Source: Prevotella sp.
GTDB lineage: Bacteria > Bacteroidota > Bacteroidia > Bacteroidales > Bacteroidaceae
Direction of reading: 5' to 3'
Assembly (NCBI GenBank): GCA_017475265.1
Contig: JAFVFY010000027.1
Span: 1 to 64,000, forward strand
Length of the DNA: 64,000 nt
Shown here: one piece after another, positions 59,652-64,000 of the stretch
Layout: each line of letters opens with the position of its first letter
Position numbering within the stretch: position 1 is the stretch's first letter
Position numbers and translations under genes: made by a program
Notes under the pieces: model-generated
Seen by the model: only the letters and a program-made list of their open reading frames with translations
Told to the model about the DNA's origin: nothing
Database searches by the model: none

Positions 59652-60524
59652 ATGACAGCGAAAGGAATATATCCTTGTTTGTTTCTCATTGCCTTGACAG
59701 CGTGCACCAAGGAGATTGACTTCGACTACCACGACGTGGATCCGGTTTTGATGATTGAAGGCCGTGTGACGAACGAGGGCAGCGAGGTGACCATCACTCG
59801 CACACGCAACATGGAGAATTCGATAAAGAACCCGTGTCTGACGGGTGCCGAGGTGGTCATCACTGTCGATGGCGTTGAGGAGCGGCTACCCTTCGACCCA
59901 TACACTGACTGTTACCGCTCCGCATTGTGCGGAACGGTTGGAAAGACCTATCATCTCGATGTCGAGTTTGAGGGATGTCACTATGAGGCCACATCCACTA
60001 TGCCTGCCCCTGCGCCGGTGAAGTCGGCAGAGTTCATCTGGCAACCCGTCATGAAAGAGCGGCTCCTGGCCTACGAGGTATGGGCCGTTGACCCTGAGCC
60101 CGATGTGCGTAACTACTACTGGTATCGCATGGACCGCCGCACGGCCACCACCCGTGAAGACATTTCCGCCTATCTGTCGGCCACCACCGATGCCTACCGC
60201 TGGAACGTGTTCGATGACCGTGGCTGTCCGCCAGGACTTATCTACCGTGACGTGATGTGCATGAGTGAGCGTGCGGCCGAAGAAAACGAGAAGGAGAACT
60301 GGAAGAGCATCCTTTACGAGGGCGACACCATCACCTTCACCCTGATGACCATCGACCGCCCCACCTACGATTTCTTCCGTTCCCTGCGCTCAGGCCAGAG
60401 TGGTGGCGGTGCCAACCCGACAAGCAACATCACCGGCGACAACTGTCTCGGCTATTTCACTGCCACAAGCATCACCCATGCCGATACCCTCCGTTTCAGT
60501 TACAGCAATATAAGGCAGAATTGA
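59652..60524 (+). CDS. DUF4249 lipoprotein
   Basis: The 290-residue product starts with a lipoprotein signal (LFLIALTACTKE) and continues with the DUF4249 pattern: VLMIEGRVTNEGSEVTITRT, GAEVVITVDGVEERLPF, GTVGKTYHLDVEFEG, then a C-terminal half with YRDVMCMSERA and ITGDNCLGYFTATS. DUF4249 proteins are encoded next to TonB receptors and probably assist ligand capture at the cell surface, in the way SusD-like proteins do; this is inferred from context. The Cys near residue 18 would be lipid-modified. Confidence 0.88.
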   Translation: MTAKGIYPCLFLIALTACTKEIDFDYHDVDPVLMIEGRVTNEGSEVTITRTRNMENSIKNPCLTGAEVVITVDGVEERLPFDPYTDCYRSALCGTVGKTYHLDVEFEGCHYEATSTMPAPAPVKSAEFIWQPVMKERLLAYEVWAVDPEPDVRNYYWYRMDRRTATTREDISAYLSATTDAYRWNVFDDRGCPPGLIYRDVMCMSERAAEENEKENWKSILYEGDTITFTLMTIDRPTYDFFRSLRSGQSGGGANPTSNITGDNCLGYFTATSITHADTLRFSYSNIRQN

Positions 60525-60575
60525 AATAAGGACGTCTCCCGGATTCATAAATCGGGGGCGACGACCTCTCGAAAA

Positions 60576-60606
60576 GAGGTGAACACTACTGATGAGTGTT
60601 CACCTC
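60576..60606. terminator. Bidirectional terminator
   Basis: A perfect 12-bp stem GAGGTGAACACT/AGTGTTCACCTC with a 7-nt loop, followed by TTATTTG on the plus strand, lies between converging genes. Confidence 0.8.
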
Positions 60607-60633
60607 TTATTTGATTATATGCGATTTGAAGGA

Positions 60634-63600
60634 TTACATTCTTCCTGGGCCTCCGAAGCCGCCGCCTCCACCGAAGCCACCGCCTCCACCGAAGCCGCCG
60701 CCTCCACGGCCACCGCCGAAGCCACCGCCACCACGGTTGCCACCACGGCCGCCGCCTCCGCCGAAGCCGCCCATCATGCCACGACGGGCCTCACGGGTGC
60801 CAAAGAGATTCAGGCGATAGCTGACGCGGAGCATGGCATAGCTGGTGATAGAGTTGTACTCGGTGTCGCTACGCATCATGGAGTTGACGGTGCGAGTGAA
60901 GTTTGACTGCTGGTGCAGCAGGTCGTAGAACTCCAGACGAACGGAGAGGGGCTTGCCCTTGAGGAACGACTGGGAAATCTGTGCGTTCCAAATCAGCTCG
61001 TCGGTATTGGCGGCAGAGTCGCTGAATCCGCGACGGCTGGTCATGCCGAGGTTGGTAGTGAGCTGCATGCCCCATGGAGTGTTGTAGGTGGTGTTGAAGC
61101 CGTAATTGAAGTTCCAAGTGTTCATCTTCGAGTTGGGCTGCAGGGCGTTGCTGCTATGGTTGTAGTTCACGCTTCCGTTCAGCTCTATCTCGAACGACTC
61201 GTTACGGTAGCTGAAGCCCAGACGCTCTCGCACGGTTGTTGACTTTGTGGTGGACTTGCTGACGTTTCCGTCGCGCAGCAGGTCGATGTAGCCCACGTCA
61301 TGGCTGTAGTTGAGACCCGTCTCGGTGTTGAAGTTGAAGTAGCCGAGGGAGTCGATGGCCACGTTGTACATGATGCTACCGCCAGCGTTCCACTGTCCGT
61401 TGATGTTCTCAGGGCGTGAGTACATTCCGCCGGTCGCGGGGTCGTACTTCGTCATCTGTGCGATGCTGTTGCTCGTGGTCGAGAAGTTGGCGTTGGCATT
61501 GATGAACTGCGAGTGGTTCTCAATGAAGTTGTTGAAGCGGAACTGGAAGCGCTGTGTGAACGAAGGCTTCAGTCCGGGGTTACCCTCTCGCACGTTCAGC
61601 GGGTCGGTGTTATCGACAATCTTGAGCAGGTTATCCATCGAGGGCTGGCTGCTGCTTCCACGATACTCGAAGCGCAGCTGGCCGCGCTCGCCGAGGCGGT
61701 AGCGCAAGTTGGCCGTAGGGCTCCAGTTAAAGACGGTGCGGATGGTGTCGATGTCACTTCCCAGGTAGTTCTGGTGGAATTTCGAGCGCTGGGGCACCAA
61801 CTGCACGCCAAAGTTGAAGTCGTACTTCGGGCGGATGAAGCGCAGCATCACTTCTGCGGTATGTGTATAGTTACGGTAGTTAGAGAACCGGCTGAGGTCG
61901 TCATCAAGGAAGTCGGTGTAGTTGTGCGGGGTCAGGCGGTCGAACACTGTTCCCCACTCACGGTATTCTGGCCACATGCCGGCCATGTCGTAGCGATAGC
62001 TGTCGTTCCAGAAGTCGTAGGTCTTGCGGTCGCTCTTCGTGTAGCTGTACTGGAACTGGTAACTGAATTGCAGGAAGGTAGACTTGGCGATAGGCTCGCT
62101 GTAGGTTGCCTGCAGACTGTAGTCGTAGTTCTTCTGCGGGGTGAGGTTGTATCGGTTGGTCTGGTAGGTGCTGTCGCCGGTGAGCAGCTGGTAGAGGTTC
62201 ACGAGGCTGTTGGAGAACTGCTGCGACGTGCCCTTGCTGTAGTTGGCCGTGGCACGCACGGTGATGTTACGCCCGGTGTTGCTCAGCTTTCGGTTGATTT
62301 GCAGCGTGGTGCCCAGTCGCTTCGAGTCGCTGTAGTTCATTCCGCCGTTCAGTCGGTCGTTCACCACGAGTGAGGAGTCAACGCCCAGCATACGTGTCAC
62401 CATGTCGCTGATGCTGTTCGTCCATGAGCTGTAGTTGTAGGGGTCGTCGCTGAAGGTGCCCGACTCCGACATGGAGCGTCCGTCGTTGGTGTTGTAGCTC
62501 CACGTGGGGCGCATGTTGATGTTCCACATTGTGTCGGGGGTCCACTCGATGCGTCCCTGTGCGCTCCAGCTGTTCGAGCGCGAGTAGTTCTGGTTCATCG
62601 ACTCTGAGAACGAGCCCACCTTGCTGACGAAGTTCTCCGTGGAGGAGTGCGACCAAGTGTCGCCGTCGCGGTGGTTCCATCTTACTGAGCCGTCGAGCAG
62701 CAAACGGTCTGTCTTCTCGTAGTTCAGGTTCACTGAGGCCATCTTCGACGACTGCAGGCCGCTGCGGCCACCACCGCCGAAACGTCCGCCGAAGCCGCCG
62801 CCTCCGAAGCCCATATCGTTAACGTTGTTGGCGTTGAGCATGGTGAAGACACGCAGACCGTCCTTCATCACGGCTCCCATGCCACGGCCGGTGTAGCGGT
62901 CTTTCGTGCCTACGCCGGCGTCAATGTTGGCAAACATGCCTCGGTTCATACCAGCCCTCAGGCCGAAGTCGAGCACGGTGGTCTCGTTACCGTCATCGAT
63001 ACCGGTGATGCGGCTCAGGTCGCTCTTTTCGTCGTAGGTTCTGATGCGTTCCACAATGCTTGTCGGCAGGTTCTTCATGGCCGTCTGCGTGTCGCCGGTC
63101 ATGAACTCCTTGCCGTCCACTTTGATTTTCCTTACCTGCTTGCCGTTGATGGTGATACTGCCGTCGTCACCCACCTGTGCGCCGGGCAGACGCTTCACCA
63201 GTTCCTCGACGACCGAGCCCTCGGGAGTCTTGAACGCGTCTGCATTATAGATAACGGTGTCGCCCTTGGAGTATACGCGGGCCATGTTCTTCACCACCTC
63301 GGTGCCTTTCAGCATGATTGCATCGGTCTCGATGGTGAGAGTGCCCAGCTGCACGGGCTTGCCGCTGACGTTGATGCTGCGGTAGAGGGTCTTGTAGCCC
63401 ACGTAGGTGACGCGTACCAGGAAGTTACCGTCCTGCGGGGCAGTCATCTGGAAATCACCGTTGACATTGGTCACGGCATTGGTCACAATCGACGTGCTGT
63501 CGGTTTTGAGAAGGGCTATAGTGGCCTGAATGACGCCCTCTTGTTCGTCTTTGTCAATAACGTGGCCACTGATGGTGCGCTGAGCCAGCGCTCCACTAAA

Positions 63601-63708
63601 TGATAAATGAGAAATGATAAATAGGAGCAACACCCTGCCTAGGATGTGTCGTCCGGGGATTGTGAATCCCCTAAAGCACAGTCTGCTATTCGTTGTAGAA
63701 TTCATCAT
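60634..63708 (-). CDS. Large outer-membrane beta-barrel protein with a Gly-rich C-terminal tail
   Basis: The 1024-residue product has an unusual signal region, a CarboxypepD_reg-like domain (about 45-130; ISGHVIDKDEQEGVIQATIA, VRVTYVGYKTLYRSINV), a plug-like part (LVKRLPGAQVGDDGSITING, VDGKEFMTGDTQTAMKNLP) and a long barrel, the Omp_b-brl_3 layout. The C-terminus (about 980-1024) is almost all Gly, Arg and Phe (repeats of GGGGFGG and GGNRGG). A shorter Gly/Phe-rich segment lies near residue 300 (FGGGGFGGRFGGGG). The tail follows where the last barrel strand would be, so it may be exposed. The ligand is unknown. The signal region contains a palindrome and a heptad array. Confidence 0.85.
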   Translation of the reverse strand: MMNSTTNSRLCFRGFTIPGRHILGRVLLLFIISHLSFSGALAQRTISGHVIDKDEQEGVIQATIALLKTDSTSIVTNAVTNVNGDFQMTAPQDGNFLVRVTYVGYKTLYRSINVSGKPVQLGTLTIETDAIMLKGTEVVKNMARVYSKGDTVIYNADAFKTPEGSVVEELVKRLPGAQVGDDGSITINGKQVRKIKVDGKEFMTGDTQTAMKNLPTSIVERIRTYDEKSDLSRITGIDDGNETTVLDFGLRAGMNRGMFANIDAGVGTKDRYTGRGMGAVMKDGLRVFTMLNANNVNDMGFGGGGFGGRFGGGGRSGLQSSKMASVNLNYEKTDRLLLDGSVRWNHRDGDTWSHSSTENFVSKVGSFSESMNQNYSRSNSWSAQGRIEWTPDTMWNINMRPTWSYNTNDGRSMSESGTFSDDPYNYSSWTNSISDMVTRMLGVDSSLVVNDRLNGGMNYSDSKRLGTTLQINRKLSNTGRNITVRATANYSKGTSQQFSNSLVNLYQLLTGDSTYQTNRYNLTPQKNYDYSLQATYSEPIAKSTFLQFSYQFQYSYTKSDRKTYDFWNDSYRYDMAGMWPEYREWGTVFDRLTPHNYTDFLDDDLSRFSNYRNYTHTAEVMLRFIRPKYDFNFGVQLVPQRSKFHQNYLGSDIDTIRTVFNWSPTANLRYRLGERGQLRFEYRGSSSQPSMDNLLKIVDNTDPLNVREGNPGLKPSFTQRFQFRFNNFIENHSQFINANANFSTTSNSIAQMTKYDPATGGMYSRPENINGQWNAGGSIMYNVAIDSLGYFNFNTETGLNYSHDVGYIDLLRDGNVSKSTTKSTTVRERLGFSYRNESFEIELNGSVNYNHSSNALQPNSKMNTWNFNYGFNTTYNTPWGMQLTTNLGMTSRRGFSDSAANTDELIWNAQISQSFLKGKPLSVRLEFYDLLHQQSNFTRTVNSMMRSDTEYNSITSYAMLRVSYRLNLFGTREARRGMMGGFGGGGGRGGNRGGGGFGGGRGGGGFGGGGGFGGGGGFGGPGRM
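63598..63625. repeat. Heptad array in the signal-peptide region of the Gly-rich barrel gene
   Basis: Four AAATGAT-type units (AAATGAT, AAATGAG, AAATGAT, AAATAGG). On the coding strand they encode FIISHLSFS, the hydrophobic core of the signal peptide. Confidence 0.8.
63655..63671. repeat. Short palindrome in the signal-peptide region of the Gly-rich barrel gene
   Basis: GGGGATTGTGAATCCCC encodes RGFTIPG on the coding strand. It is a sister of the palindrome at 29959-29975, where the esterase-GH43 protein reads RGLQIPS. Confidence 0.65.
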
Positions 63709-63788
63709 ATTATTGAAGTTTTATTAGTTTTCCGCTTCGTTTTGTGGTACACACAGTCCTTTGACGCACAATCATGGGAAAGGTTTAA

Positions 63789-64000
63789 TCACGGAGCAGA
63801 AATCCTCACATTTCGTTTGAGCACACTATAGGCGTCGTATAATCCCAACTCTCCTGCCTTGCTGAGGTCGGCACTGGCTTTCTCCTTCTCGTCGCCTTTG
63901 TTAAGGTGGCAGATGCCGCGATTGAAATAGGCCTCTGCCAGATTAGGCTCATATTGAAGAGCGGTAGTGAAGTCGTCGATGGCCTGTTGCAAGTTCTCCC
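63789..64000 (-). CDS. C-terminal end of a TPR-repeat protein (partial)
   Basis: The last 70 residues are visible; the gene continues past the right edge. They contain one clear TPR (QQAIDDFTTALQYEPNLAEAYFNRGICHLNKGD) and a final helix (ASADLSKAGELGLYDAYSVLKRN). The protein probably has several such repeats and takes part in protein-protein contacts. Nothing more can be said from this end. Confidence 0.75.
   Translation of the reverse strand, partial: ENLQQAIDDFTTALQYEPNLAEAYFNRGICHLNKGDEKEKASADLSKAGELGLYDAYSVLKRNVRISAP

Overview
The window looks like a chromosomal segment of a Bacteroidales bacterium, most probably Prevotella or a close relative. The reasons are: promoters of the Bacteroidetes type (TTTG, 19-20 nt, TAnnTTTG) at about ten positions with few Shine-Dalgarno sites; a TonB receptor beside a DUF4249 lipoprotein; secreted glycoside hydrolases and an M6 peptidase with short YDLxGRK-type tails; the IscU-like/GGGtGRT pair of anaerobes; and abundant heptanucleotide repeat arrays. 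No rRNA, tRNA, CRISPR array or intact transposase was seen.

Layout. 1-2.7 kb: a leftward promoter, a three-way-junction inverted repeat, a secreted M6 peptidase and a collapsed AAA-ATPase gene, the last two lying between two copies of a 26-nt repeat. 2.7-4.8 kb: LolA-like protein and aminoacyl-histidine dipeptidase. 4.9-11.9 kb: a seven-gene rightward cassette coding for a STAS protein, a (p)ppGpp-synthetase-like protein, two coiled-coil proteins (one membrane-bound), a membrane-anchored substrate-binding protein fused to an OmpA peptidoglycan-binding domain, an ABC permease and an ABC ATPase. 11.9-20.7 kb: bifunctional esterase, UxuB-like oxidoreductase, ComF, RecX, a beta-helix protein, HtpG and dCMP deaminase. 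20.8-27.5 kb: a toxin-antitoxin pair whose toxin has an in-frame TGA, the IscU-like/GGGtGRT pair, DUF4298, a nuclease-AAA chimera, an archaeal-type ATPase and a head-GIN lipoprotein. 27.7-31.8 kb: esterase-GH43-CBM and GH27 enzymes. 31.9-34.3 kb: a broken rhuM, a small unknown protein, and an HD-domain gene cut at its 5' end where it meets a fragment of another gene. 34.3-49.1 kb: a complete type 1 BREX phage-defence operon (XRE regulator, brxA, brxB, brxC, pglX, an AlbA_2/ATPase accessory gene, pglZ, brxL), visibly richer in A+T than its surroundings. 49.1-50.2 kb: a gene-free stretch with 11-nt iteron-like repeats around a large palindrome. 50.2-64 kb: envelope genes (lipoprotein, MscS channel, DsbD-like reductase, S41 protease, TonB receptor with DUF4249, a large Gly-rich outer-membrane protein, a partial TPR protein).

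The strongest signals not explained by ordinary annotation concern repeats. First, tandem arrays of 7-nt units (9- or 22-nt in two cases) lie between adjacent same-strand genes; several start inside the upstream stop codon and some end exactly at the downstream start codon. Second, the same kinds of heptad arrays, together with GC-rich palindromic elements, lie in frame inside coding sequences: linkers, signal peptides and once a GH43 catalytic domain. Two genes of the seven-gene cassette carry homologous copies of one element of about 93 bp. The seven-gene cassette is the best candidate here for an undescribed functional system.
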